Shown piece by piece: positions 1 to 10,020 of a stretch of 64,000 nucleotides of DNA. This stretch comes from Bombyx mori. Taxonomy: Eukaryota > Arthropoda > Insecta > Lepidoptera > Bombycidae. The stretch spans positions 8,387,501-8,451,500 of the forward strand of contig NC_085121.1 of assembly GCF_030269925.1 (NCBI RefSeq), given 5' to 3'. The notes under the pieces are model-generated. The model had not been told where the DNA came from. It did not search any database and saw nothing but the letters and a program-made list of their open reading frames with translations. The position numbers and the translations under genes are program-made. How positions within the stretch are numbered: the stretch's first letter is position 1; each line of letters starts with the position of its first letter.

Positions 1-99
1 TCGATAACTTTTCTTTACATCTTCTGCCGTAGCAGTTTTCGGAACTTGGAGTATTTCATAAAGACTATCTCCAGCAGTTGACAGCTTCCTTTTATCCAT
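1..99 (-). CDS. Csp: Cysteine string protein (DNAJC5-like), N-terminal exon, partial
   Basis: Cysteine string protein is a J-domain co-chaperone of synaptic and secretory vesicles that works with Hsc70. The 33 codons visible begin MDKRKLSTAGDSLYEILQV and run to KKSYR at the window edge. This matches the start of the family: the serine in the phosphorylated RKLST stretch, then helix I and the start of helix II of the J domain. The HPD motif and the palmitoylated cysteine string would lie beyond base 1. The ATG at 97-99 is the natural start because it precedes the conserved RKLST segment. The gene runs off the left edge, so nothing can be said about later exons. Identification is firm for the J-domain family and good for the Csp subgroup. 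Confidence 0.85.
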   Translation of the reverse strand, partial: MDKRKLSTAGDSLYEILQVPKTATAEDVKKSYR

Positions 100-384
100 C
101 TTGGCAGCTCGATTCTCAACTTTCCACAATAGTAATGAACACAATTTAAAGTTTAAAACGTGAAATCGTATCTATTTTCAATAATTAGTTTGCCTTTGGA
201 GTAATATATTCCATATTTCCTTAATCCACCATCATAGCATGTAGGTACATGAAATGAAGAAAACTAGGGACGTACGCAATCGATTTGTGTAAGTAGTGAG
301 TGATTCGTTCTGATATATACTGCTTCCTGATTCCTTTAGTGACTGAAGTATATTAAGTGTATAATCTATGACTGAAGTAGGTAA
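100..384. other. Upstream flank of Csp, no gene seen
   Basis: AT-rich sequence just upstream of the Csp start codon. It should hold part of the 5' UTR and possibly an upstream intron or promoter, but I see no TATA box or splice site that I can defend. CTGAAGTA-like words at 340-385 foreshadow the adjacent MITE. Confidence 0.4.
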
Positions 385-1512
385 AAGGCTAATTACACTT
401 GGCTAAATTTAGTCGACTGAATTCAGAAGCTTAGAAGCAAGGTCTGATTACACTTTTCTTAATTTAGTTACTGAATCAATTGCCAGTTTAAACGCGACGA
501 AGTTGGACGTGTCGTATGTGTAAGAGGATGGCCCCAGTATTGTCTATACAACAAAAAATTGGTCTTGGCGTAGCCCTCGCTATCGGCTCTACTGAAAAAA
601 AAAAGAAGAATATGGGTGAAGAAATATTTATTGCTGCATGGAAAGTTAGCAAATATGAACATTATGAGTGATTTAGAACCAGCAGACCAGATTAGTAAGC
701 CTTGTGACACCGTTCATTCAGAAGCAGGATACTGCGTTAATCTATTATATATCTATTATATAACTATTGCATATGTAATCCCACGATAGTATAAGTCCAA
801 AAGAAAGATTGGTTGTAACATTAAGATTTCTTGCAACAGGAAATTCGTATCAAGATTTAAAATTTAGTTCTTTAAGATCCCAACCCCTGCTGACAAAAAC
901 TATATCTAAAACATGTCGGGCTATTTATAAATGTCTGGCACATTAAATAAAGGTGACTGAAATAAATACTTTTTATTCGGAAGTAAAAAACAAGTAAAAC
1001 ATCCTTACGCACGGAGATCTATGGGGACGACTGAAATCATTAAGCGCTTCTCTAATGCGTTTCTAATTAGGCTTCTAAATGATTTAGTCAGTCAGAAACC
1101 ATCCTTGCTACTGAATTTAGTATGCTAGCTTACTGAATGCTATTACACTTCACTGAATTCAGTAGCTTTTTTTATGATTGAAAGATTACTGGTGGCCCGG
1201 AGGCCTTTCCAGCTTCACCAGGACAGGTGGGCGAGCAAAGGCTCAGCCAGGAGGGGTGGGATTTGGTAACAACTGCCCGAGCGTCTCCGAAGGAGACCTA
1301 ACAACTTAAGAGCAATTGCTTCGCGAATGAATCTACTACCGGATCGGAATCGCGACCCACTGAGAAGATCCGGCGAGAAACTCAGCGGGCTGATGCATGG
1401 GTTAGGTAGCACGTCGACCTCTTTGTCGAGTTCGACGAGTACGGTTACCGGGGACCGAATTTAGTAGCGACTGAATTCAGTCGACTAAATATAGCCAAGT
1501 GTAATATGCCTT
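385..1512. mobile_element. MITE with ~45-bp inverted ends and TAA duplication (Harbinger-like)
   Basis: The left end starts AAGGCTAATTACACTTGG and the right end is its imperfect inverse, finishing CCAAGTGTAATATGCCTT. Both ends continue through TTTAGTCGACTGAATTCAG. TAA flanks both sides (382-384 and 1513-1515). Inside, degenerate copies of ATTACACTT and CTGAATTCAGT recur near both ends. A 3-bp TAA duplication is typical of PIF/Harbinger elements, but no transposase is present and the superfamily is an inference. A LINE tail is nested at 1167-1455, so the element without it would be about 0.8 kb. Confidence 0.6.
1167..1455 (-). mobile_element. LINE 3' tail (family B), nested in the MITE
   Basis: On the minus strand this reads as a non-LTR retrotransposon 3' end: it has the shared GAGTTTCTCGCCGGATCTTC block and ends in a CCGGAGGCC-rich segment, CCAGTAATC and a short A-run (seen here as T's at 1167-1173). 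It is flanked by TGAATTCAGTAGC (1154-1166) and CGAATTTAGTAGC (1456-1468), a 13-bp target duplication with two mismatches. A close relative is at 56890-57346. No coding part remains. Confidence 0.7.
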
Positions 1513-1900
1513 TAAGTTGTTCACCTCAATAAGAGACATAGCTTTCGTACCTACAGCAGTAGCTTCTGTTCAGTGGTCTCGAACCTACCGATTTTTCGAT
1601 ATTTCTACCGATATGGGCTCTACCGAAATACCGAAATATAACGATTTTTCTACGATTTCAAAGTATACATGGAAATTCTTCCGATTTTTCTACCGATTTG
1701 ACACTTTTAAACATTATTAATCTAAAAAAGGGTGCGTGTACTTATGTACGCGCGTAAGAAGTTATACTTTATTTTTATTAAATTTATTTCTTTTTTTTTA
1801 TTTCAATTTTAATCAATTTGAAAAATAGCTTCAAAAATCGATTAAACAACATCCTCAAAGACGCATATTGGACATCCCTTTTCTTGACATCGTTTATGCC
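1513..1900. other. Intergenic, with a degenerate CCGATTTTTC repeat
   Basis: No gene. Between about 1585 and 1705 the words ACCGATTTTTC, TTTCTACCGAT and TACCGAAA recur several times with irregular spacing, a degenerate short tandem pattern. The rest is AT-rich with no recognisable element. Confidence 0.4.
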
Positions 1901-1963
1901 GGCCACTGACATGCGCGCAAATATTCGTACATTGTACGAATGATTGCGCGCATGTGAAGGGCC
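1901..1963. repeat. 63-bp near-perfect palindrome
   Basis: Arms of 31 bases read GGCCACTGACATGCGCGCAA then ATATTCGTACA, and inversely with six mismatches. The arm end has an inverted, diverged partner at 5647-5666 (GTGCGCATGTGAGTGACCGG). Together they may mark the ends of an older element into which the Transib at 2255-5477 jumped. Confidence 0.6.
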
Positions 1964-2254
1964 GTCAAACATTCATTCGCAAACCTAGCAGCTGTGCAAA
2001 TGGGTTCGGTACTCAATTTGCGAACCCGTTTGCGCTTCCTCCCACACTTGTTTACGAATGTCTCACGAATTTCTCCTCCTTTTTAATTCGTCAATAGAAC
2101 ATTGAAGAGAAAAAGAGTTTTGAATTCTTTCCCAGACATCATTAACAGCCATGCTGTTTTTATGGGATTTCTTTTGATGATTTCTCGTGACGCTACACAG
2201 TAGACGTCACGAACTATGAAAATGGCGATACGTCCGTTATCTTCGCAATCGTCG

Positions 2255-2738
2255 CACAGTGGGTCGATACTATGATTTTAGTGACTTAGGGACCAATTTT
2301 GTTTTTTAAGATTTTTCTTTACGTAGATAGATAGAGCTCGTTAATCTCAATAATAATTGTTTTGGGCAAAAATTACAAAAACTTTATAGTTTGGTCAGAA
2401 AAATGTGTTTTGTGATTTTTTTGTATGGAGCGGGTCACATTAAATTAAATTCCTGCTAAGTACCGTGAGGTCCCGCTTTGAAACTTTATTTTTCTTACAC
2501 CTTGTCTAGTCTACTATCATTTAATGCTTTGAACATGTGCATAAAGTTGCAACTCTGCCAAATAAATGGATCGAAAAAAATGAATAAATACATAGAATAA
2601 AAACCTTTATTTTTATTTTCGCAAGTGCTTTTAAGTTAAATTTGATATGGATTAGTAAGTACAAGCACGCAACAATACCCATAATTACATAATACCTAAC
2701 AAAAATACATTTAGTAGGTCTCTAATTAATCAATCTCT
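2255..2738 (+). repeat. Left inverted arm of the Transib element
   Basis: Starts CACAGTGGGTCGATACTATG and pairs with 4995-5477 over its whole length, with only scattered mismatches and small indels, ending at the AATCAATCTCT word. It carries blocks such as CGTAGATAGATAGAGCTCG and a GGTCCCGC-type block. Confidence 0.9.
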
Positions 2739-3199
2739 GTAATTATTAGGATAGTTAACATTAGTTACTGAGGATAATTAGTTAAGCAGCCATTACTGGG
2801 TAGTAGAAAATATAGTAAACATTTGTGTCTCTCTGGAAGTATAAAGTGACCATATTTATTATATACTAACTAGTGTTCGTTTATTCGTACTACTACTAAC
2901 ATCTTGCGATTGTCGTCGTGATCTTCCTTTGTCCGTTATAATTGATAATTTTATTAACAATTTAGGATTATTTATGATTTTAAGAGAGCAACTACAGTCG
3001 CTGTCTGATAATAAAAAACTTTCAATTCCTACAAAATCAAATGAACGTGACCGAAGAGAAAAGTGTTGAGCCCCAAAAATTCTGTACGCACTTTTGTTCA
3101 AATATAAGTGCAATATGGAAACGAAGTAGTCGCATGTTAGCACAGTTTATAAGAAAAAAATGTGATTAGTTCGAATGTGCAATAAACTGGCCCGAAGGC

Positions 3200-4973
3200 A
3201 TGATACCTGAAGATATCAACACTGTACAGGAAAGGCTCGAGATTTCTAATACTGAAGATGTTGAAAATGTACCACGCTCTAATGTACCACAGAAGCCTCG
3301 ACATCTACTTTTACACCTCGAAAACCTTTTGAAGAATTGGGATCCAGGCACATTGAACAAATTTACCAATCGCTTTCGTTATCCCCGGATTAAATGGAAC
3401 TACAATTGCTAGTTTGAGAAACACTGGAAATGAAGATGTAGGAGAAATAATGAACCATTTGTCAAATCACCCCGAAGATCTAGAAAAAGTTAAGGAGTGT
3501 TTAAGTACAAGTAAAGTGAAAAGTAGTACATATTCTCCCGATAAGGCACTATTAGTTTCACTTAAATTAAGTAAGTGGCAGTATATAAATCTAAGAGAAG
3601 CAGCAAGTGAAAATGGGTCCGATTTATACCCTTCTTAATATAAAAATAAGCAAGAAAAGACCAAATGTTATCCAGGGAAAGACGAGGTAATTATTAATGA
3701 AGAAGGAGCTGCTATTAAAATGCAAGCATTACTAAGCTTGGCGGTATATAGGCTTTTAAATGTGATTACTTCGGATTTGGACTCGGCAAGAGAGCTACTG
3801 CTTATAAGCAAATAGGCTTTGATAGAGCCCCAGGTCAAAGTAATTATAAACAAAAGACTGAAACAGAGTTTGATGATTCATCTGTTTTCTTGACCAGTCT
3901 AGTTCCTTTAAGGCTTCAGAAATTTGATCGAACAATTGTTTGGGAAAACGACCTACCCTCATCAACTTTTTGTTGCCGTCCAATAATGTTTAAATTTATA
4001 AAAGAAACGCAGTCAACAATGGCAATTATAAAAGCTAGCATAACAGAAGAAATAGAAAGACTTCAGCCATAAAAATCAAACAAGTTGAAGTTAAGCATCA
4101 ATTGCACATGGCGATGATAGACGGCAAAATAACCTCATATTTTTCAGAAACATTTTCTGCTGTCTGTGATATTTGCAAAGCAAAACCGTCAGACTTTTTT
4201 GGAGTCACTTACTTATCAAAGAGAAAATAATGAAGAAATATTCCAGTATGGAATGCCATCTTTACATGCCTGGATAAGACGCATGGAGTGCTTACTTCAT
4301 ATCGGTAAATATAATTTTATTACTTCACAATTTTTACATCCTATGTAGTTTCCAGTGAGATTATTTTTTAAAATACATTTTTTTGTTTGCGTCTAATCGT
4401 TTGGACTTCAAGAAATGGAGTTGCAAGGGGCGATGACTAAGAAAAAATATCAATCAGAAAGAGCGCTATACCTTAAGCGTTTAAAAAGGAATACGGTGTA
4501 CTTATAGATGTTGTCAAGCAAGGAGTAGGAACAACCAATGATGGCAATACTGCCAGAAGATTTTTCAGGAATGCAGAAGGAACAGCCCGCATAACAGGAA
4601 TACGTAAAGATTTAATAGAGAGGTTTCACGTGATTCTTCAGGCTGTTGCATCTGGAGAGCGCGTGGACCTTTCCAATTTTTCCGAGTTTTGTAGATATAC
4701 TGCAGAATTGTATATTAATTTATATCCCTGGTATTATATGCTTTCCAGTATCCATAAATTGTTGGCACATGGCAGTGATATACAATAATAAAAAGCTTTG
4801 CCTTTCGTGCCATTCCTATAGGTAAACTGTCGGAAGAGGCAGCGGAAGCTCGCAATAAAGATTTTCGGAAATATACAGAGAGTTGTTATTTTAGAAAGAT
4901 AAGTAGACTGCCGACTAATGAGGATATTTTACACAATCTTCTTTTGTCTTCTTATCTAAAGATCGAATGGTGA
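3200..4973 (+). pseudogene. Transib transposase (RAG1-core-like), broken by frameshifts and stops
   Basis: Homologous blocks appear in order but in changing frames. A block with EDVENVPRSNVPQKPRHL (3200 on) shifts near 3370 into VIPGLNGTTIASLRN, which runs to a stop near 3636. GFDRAPGQSNYKQ follows, with a candidate first catalytic Asp codon at 3821-3823, then VPLRLQKFDRTIVWENDLP and a stop near 4070. Next is MAMIDGKITSYF, second Asp at 4120-4122, followed by a CxxC (CDICKAKP). Then come GMPSLHAWIRRMECLLHI, GTTNDGNTARRFFRNAEGT, ELYINLYPWYYM and LSEEAAEARNKDF, with the Glu pair at 4833-4838 where RAG1 has SEGNESGN. These are established Transib/RAG1-core landmarks. At least five breaks make it non-functional. 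The true N-terminus was not found. Confidence 0.85.
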
Positions 4974-4994
4974 AACAAAATATATAATACTTAG

Positions 4995-5477
4995 AGAGAT
5001 TGATTAATTAAGACCTACTAAATGTATTTTTGTTAGGTATTATGTAATTATGGGTATTGTTGCGTGCTTGTACGTACTAATCCATATCAAATTTAACTTA
5101 AAAGCACTTACGAAAATAAAAATAAAGGTTTTTATTCTATGTGTTTATTCATTTTTTTCGATCCATTTATTTGGCAGAGTTGCAACTTTATGCACATGTT
5201 CAAAGCATCAAATGATAGTAGACTAGACAAGGTGTAAGAAAAATAAAGTTTCAAAGCGGGACCTCACGGTACTTAGCAGGAATTTAATTTAATGTGACCC
5301 GCTCCATACAAAAAAATCACAAAACACATTTTTCTGACCAAACTATAAAGTTTTTGTAATTTTTGCCCAAAACAATTATTATTGAGATTAACGAGCTCTA
5401 TCTATCTACGTAAAAAAATTTGTTAAAAAACAAAGTTGGTCCCTAAGTCACTCAAATCATAGTATCGACCCACTGTG
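4995..5477 (-). repeat. Right inverted arm of the Transib element
   Basis: Inverse of 2255-2738, ending CACTGTG at 5471-5477. Differences from the left arm include TGATTTGAGTGAC for TGATTTTAGTGAC and a changed T-rich stretch near 5412-5425. Confidence 0.9.
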
Positions 5478-5646
5478 CGTCGGCGCAACTGGGCAAACGA
5501 ATGTGTGGGAGACTACGCGAAGGTTCGCGGTTCGCGCGCTTTGATGTCTGTTAAAAAACCGACACAGCTTGGAAAACCACGAATGTAGCGAAAACTTTGC
5601 ATAATCATTTGCAAATGTCGTCCTACACTTGCGGGTTTGCGTATTC

Positions 5647-5666
5647 GTGCGCATGTGAGTGACCGG
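5647..5666. repeat. Diverged inverted partner of the 1901-1963 palindrome
   Basis: GTGCGCATGTGAGTGACCGG is the inverse of the GGCCACTGACATGCGC arm with a few changes. It is the only trace of a possible larger element that encloses the Transib. Confidence 0.4.
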
Positions 5667-5703
5667 TGTTAGATTCGGTACATAATTCTCGGTAGGTACA
5701 GTT

Positions 5704-5911
5704 CGGACCCTCAGACACAGCCCACTGAGTTTCTCGCCGGATCTTCTCAGTGGGTCGCGTTTCCGATCCGGTGATAGATTCTGCGAAGGACGGCTCTTGC
5801 TAGGGTTCGTGTTAGCAACTTCCTCAGGTTTGAGCCCTGTGAGTTCACCTACTAGTTAAGGTTCCGCTGGAATAGCCACTCAAGGCTACCAGCTTAGGTA
5901 GGGAAAAAAAA
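5704..5911 (+). mobile_element. LINE 3' tail (family A), 5'-truncated
   Basis: Carries the CACAGCCCACTGAGTTTCTC block, the CGGATCTTCTCAGTGGGTCG block and the AAGGCTACCAGCTTAGGTAG end with an A-run. The flanks GGTACAGTT (5695-5703) and GGTACGGTT (5912-5920) look like a 9-bp target duplication with one mismatch. The same tail in coding context is at 41321-42566. Confidence 0.75.
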
Positions 5912-5920
5912 GGTACGGTT

Positions 5921-7057
5921 GGGAAAGTTCACCTGCGGCTATATTCAGACTCGCCAAGCTACGTCGGCCGTATTGTTATGAGCGATTTAGTGGGCAACTT
6001 CATTCTGTTAATTTTGTGTCACGGTGCGCGCGCCTCGTAAAATTTCACTCTCATCAACTTTTCATAACGCGCCTAAAGAAGTATAACTTCAAATAATCGA
6101 TATTCGTTTTTTCTGTTTCAATAAGAATTATGAAATAACTTATTGAAATGGTAGGTATCCGAAATGGAATAGATTGATAATTTAAATTGAGTTTTTCTGA
6201 TAACATAAAAGTAAAGTAGGAATGTAGTCATATAATTTTCACACTATGAATCATTTTCCTATTGCCGAATATTCGTGTTCTAGGCTATTGAAAGATTTAA
6301 CTATGGAGGGTAGAAATAGGGAGCACTATCTATTAAAGTGGATAAGTTGAAAAAGTGTCCGCCGTAAACAGAAAGATGTTGTTGGAAAACTCAGCGAAAT
6401 AGGGCTAGTGTAGAAAATGGAAATGATAAAAAAACTGTAGTTATATACAGAGTAAAGGGGTTTTTTGCCTCTCTTCTGCTGCTGAACTCCCATTTTTGGC
6501 GTTTTGATAAAACAGCTGGCATTTTAAATAAATTAAAACTCTCTCATTTAATTCGTTCGATTTATTCTGTTCGCGCTTGATACATCCAGCACCGCGGCCT
6601 TGAGCTGACGTACAGCCGTGATGGATCGTGAATAAAGCGCTTAAAGTGTGCTGTGTTGTAAAATTTAATATTTTTTGATGGAATAATTGTATTTTTCTGC
6701 AATATTTTAATAGGCAGCTGTTTTTATTCGCGCTGTGCTACAAGGCTTTCTTTAAATTATCTGCTTATTTTATTTACCAGAACGACTCTTTGGTTGGGAA
6801 AATTCAGTCATATATTTATTTTCATAATTACATAATTGGCAGTGGCTACTTTTTTATTTTTGTCTGGGATAAATGGGCAGACATCAGGCAACGGCAATTA
6901 CTATTATTATTAATATCGAATCTATAGACTGCATATTCACACAATTAACCTCATTTCAATTTAATGGGATTCTGTATGGAAAGTAAGCGTAAACGCTGGT
7001 AGACTTGTATAACTTACTACTTGTGTGATTAAAAAAAGTGGGGCCAAATTCAGTGAG
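5921..7057. other. Intergenic, AT-rich, nothing recognised
   Basis: Both strands were read for long open frames and known repeat words and none was found. Only short scattered frames of random quality occur. Confidence 0.5.
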
Positions 7058-7497
7058 CCCGATGAGTGTTTTTTTTTTAAGAGATTTTATGACCTGGTAA
7101 CTGAGACTTTTAAGTCATGTCTTATTTTAATTTATATTATTCATATTTTTATGAAAAATGATATTAAGGAGTGAAACGAAATGAAGATGATTAATTTGAG
7201 ACACTAATCAACTGGGATGAAATTAAATGAAATGAATTGAGATAATATGGGATGAAATATAATCTTAGTAAAGTGGAGGTCGTTTACTATGATTTTTTCA
7301 GTGGACTTTTTGGAGGATCCCGAGAAGCTACGTCCAGCGGCATTGTTTCATTTTCCCACATTTGTGCACTTTCACAGATATTAAACAGTTAATAAACCAC
7401 CATTATTACACATTTAAACCCGAAGAAACACTAAATAGACAAAATAAAACAAATCACATAACTTCACTACTCGCGTTCCCGCCAAAAAGTCCTCGAT
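7058..7497 (-). repeat. Dispersed ~410-bp element, copy 1
   Basis: Inverse of 15228-15634 over most of its length: shared words include GGGATCCTCCAAAAAGTCCA, TTATTAACTGTTTAATATCT and ACCAGGTCATAAAAT. A more diverged third copy is at 11443-11900. No open frame. It lies just upstream of the Mpv17-like gene, so it may form part of its 5' flank. Class unknown. Confidence 0.65.
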
Positions 7498-7694
7498 AAT
7501 CTTAGAGCATAGATAACACTTGCATAAAGTAAAAATTACAAACTTTAAAAAAAAAAACTTTTTTTAAATTCTATATCCGGCGGCGTTTGAACTTTTGAAG
7601 TGTATTTAAGCTCCTGTCTACAAACCATATGAAATACACAAAACTAGGATATAGTAGAGTTATTCATTAGGTATAATAGAAATCCAAACAGAAA

Positions 7695-8802
7695 ATGACT
7701 TATCGTTTCTTTAAATATTATCAAGAGTTTTTAAGGCGTAGACCGTATTTAGTTCAGGCTATTCAAACAGGAGGCCTAATGGCAACAGGGGATGTGATTT
7801 CGCAAGTAATCATTGAAAAAACATATTGGAGGGATACAGATATTCAGAGAACTTTAAAATTTGGTTCTATTGGTTTTTTTATTGGTGTAAGTATCTATGC
7901 ATTATTAAAGGGATATATTCTAGGGTACCAACGAATATTCGAACATCAGCTTAAAAATAAACTTAGCGTCTTAGCAATTAGACCTTATAATATTCGATTA
8001 GGGATTAAATTATTATTGTTGTCACTGCCGCGCTTTTGTAGTGCATCCACAATGTTTGCGACATCTCACACCGATGACTTCTTTGCAATAATGCGGAAGA
8101 GAAGTGCATCGTTATTGCGTCGAGTTCGTGACAGTGGCAACAGTCTTTTGAAAATCATATCGAGCAAGATCGAGGGACTGCTGATCAATAGCCTTTGCAG
8201 TAGGCACTTGGAAGGAGAAAAAATAAAATAAAAAAATGTAATGGTATAAAATGTATATATATAATAATAGTTATGTGTTAGATTTTTTTAAGTCACTAAC
8301 ATAGATATAAGTAATTACTACTAACAAAATGTTATGGTTTTAAAAAAAAACTGAAATAAAGTATTAATAATAATAATAATAATAATTAAATAACAAGAAC
8401 TGAGTTTGTAATATTATGACACAAATTGATGCTTTTCAGGGTCCAGCATTACGTACCTGGTATGGTGTTTTAAATAAATATGTAGGATCACAAGGAAAAA
8501 TTGTTACAATTAAAAAGGTATTTTTGGATCAGTTCCTGTTTGCACCATCATTTTTATGTATACTGCTTATAAGTGTAGCTGCATTACAAAGAAAGACATG
8601 GGATATAATTAAAGTGGATTTAAAATCTAATTATTTTGATGTCTTAACAACCAATTATTACATATGGCCTTGGGTACAAATTCTAAACTTTTATTATGTC
8701 CCGCTTCACTATCAAGTGTTAGTTGTTCAGATTGTTGCCTTGTTTTGGAATACATATCTTTCCTGGAAAACAAATAAACAAATAGCACTAAAAAATTTAT
8801 AG
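7695..8802 (+). CDS. Mpv17: Mpv17/PMP22-family inner mitochondrial membrane protein
   Basis: Two coding exons, 7695-7886 and 8440-8802, join in phase 0 across a GTAAGT donor and a CTTTTCAG acceptor, giving 184 aa, close to the usual ~176 aa. The N-terminus has YLVQAIQTGGLMATGDVISQ, the family's first membrane segment with its GD pair. The junction reads FFIGGPALRTWYG, matching the family's SGPxxHxWY region. The C-terminus has the hallmark YYIWPWVQILNFYYVP (W-x-W...Q..NF..VP) followed by the last helix. Family members form channels or maintain mitochondrial DNA and membrane integrity; whether this is Mpv17 itself or an Mpv17-like paralogue is not settled by reading. An AATAAA lies at 8815-8820. 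The single intron holds a LINE fragment and a TAA microsatellite. Confidence 0.92.
8020..8240 (+). mobile_element. LINE reverse-transcriptase C-terminal fragment in the Mpv17 intron
   Basis: GC-richer than the intron around it. It encodes TSHTDDFFAIMRKRSASLL and VRDSGNSLLKIISSKIEGLL, wording typical of the C-terminal tail of insect non-LTR polymerases, then an A-rich tail (8217-8240). It is open in the same frame as exon 1, which makes a spurious 178-codon read-through; splicing removes it. Confidence 0.6.
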
Positions 8803-8829
8803 AAATATTGTTATAATAAATAAAGGACT

Positions 8830-9242
8830 AGAACATAATGTACTAGTGTTAAATTTTATTCATACTCAATGTAAATAAAATAAAATATGAAACAAAGTTT
8901 TACCGATTAACACTCATTTATTTGCCATTAATATTAGTGAAATTTATTTAGTTAATTTATTTAATATAGTGAAATTTGTATTTATAAGGACTGATATTTC
9001 ATGAAGTTGTTCTCATCTGTTGGAGTATTGTTGGTAGTTTAAAATAAACACCACTTTTTTTTCACTGATAGATGATTGGATAGACAAAAATATTAATAAT
9101 TATTAATATTATTTTATTATAAATTATATATCTTATTTTTTGGTAATAATACTTCATTATGTGCACTTTATACCACTAATGATGTTGTCATTTTGAAAAG
9201 CAAAGACATTTACAATTATTAAGATCTACAGTTTCTAAAAAT
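8830..9242. other. Intergenic 3' flank, nothing recognised
   Basis: Very AT-rich region downstream of the Mpv17 poly(A) site. No gene or known repeat is seen. Confidence 0.5.
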
Positions 9243-9980
9243 ATTTTTTTTTGTTGCCCTTGTAGGCACATGAGCATAGGGCCCACCTGATGGTGAGTGG
9301 TTACCGTTGCCCATGGACTTTAGTAATGCTAGGGGCAGAACCAAGCTGCTGCCTAGCATTAAGTACTCTCCACAAACCTTGTTTAAAGAAGGACAAGTCA
9401 TAGTATTCGTAAAAAAACTGTTGAGGAGAGCTCATTCCAAAGCTGGATGGTATGTGGGAAAAAAGATCTCTGGAAAGGCAATGTGGATGAACGCAACGGC
9501 TCCAGGGAGTATAGATGGACTAATCTGGTGGCAGGCGGTGCGATGGTAAAAAAGAAATGATGAAATCATCTCAAACAATTCCTCAGAGCACTCCCGATGG
9601 AACATGGTACAAAATAAAGAGAGAAGCGAAGCAGACTATGAGGTTCAAAACAATCTGTGAGAATAGAATTATCGACCATCCGAACGGCTCTCTTCTGTAT
9701 GGAGTCAAATGGAAGAAGCTGGTATTTGGGAGCCCTGGCCCAGGGGTGGGAGCAGTACGCCACGCAAGGCCCGGACTTGTGCTTTATAAAGCAAGTCTTG
9801 GAAAAGGCGTGAAGTACTGCTTCGCTCTGTTGTGTACTCCTAGCATTTTGGACGCTAACTTGGCTTTGCTCTCCAAATAACTCCGCAATTTGACATCGCT
9901 CGAAATGTCGAACCCAATATTCCGATACTCGTAGAAGGTTGCAGGGATATTCCTTGGCATTGCGGCACCATGACAAAGGG
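9243..9980 (-). mobile_element. LINE 3' end (family C) with broken polymerase C-terminus
   Basis: Read on the minus strand, a decayed frame at 9566-9976 includes PKYQLLPFDSIQKRAVRMVD, a common jockey-type polymerase C-terminal segment. It is followed by a degraded RxxLW..LP..VFP region and the shared untranslated block (GGCAACGG..CCATCAGGTGGGCC inverse) ending in an A-run (T's at 9244-9252). The longest family C copy here. A cleaner C-terminus is at 59853-60220. Confidence 0.7.
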
Positions 9981-10020
9981 GTCCTTCTTCACAGTGAAGG
10001 TTGAATTAAACTAATTTTGA

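Larger units (their letters stand above)
2255..5477 (+). mobile_element. Transib-superfamily DNA transposon, defective, target duplication intact
   Basis: Both ends begin CACAGTGGGTCGATACTATG (the right end inverted). The 5-bp flanks are identical: CGTCG at 2250-2254 and at 5478-5482. Transib elements make GC-rich 5-bp duplications and have CACWRTG-type ends related to the V(D)J recombination signal heptamer. The interior carries a broken RAG1-core-like transposase on the plus strand (3200-4973). The three signatures (ends, duplication length, transposase family) agree. The inverted arms are about 484 bp, much longer than the few tens of bases usual in this superfamily. Confidence 0.9.

Noticed and set aside
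7695..8231. 178-codon continuous frame at the Mpv17 start
   Set aside because: After codon 64 it runs through a GTAAGT donor into intron DNA and a LINE fragment; the true protein continues at 8440.
8372..8396. TAA run in the Mpv17 intron as a regulatory site
   Set aside because: Plain microsatellite; no evidence of function.
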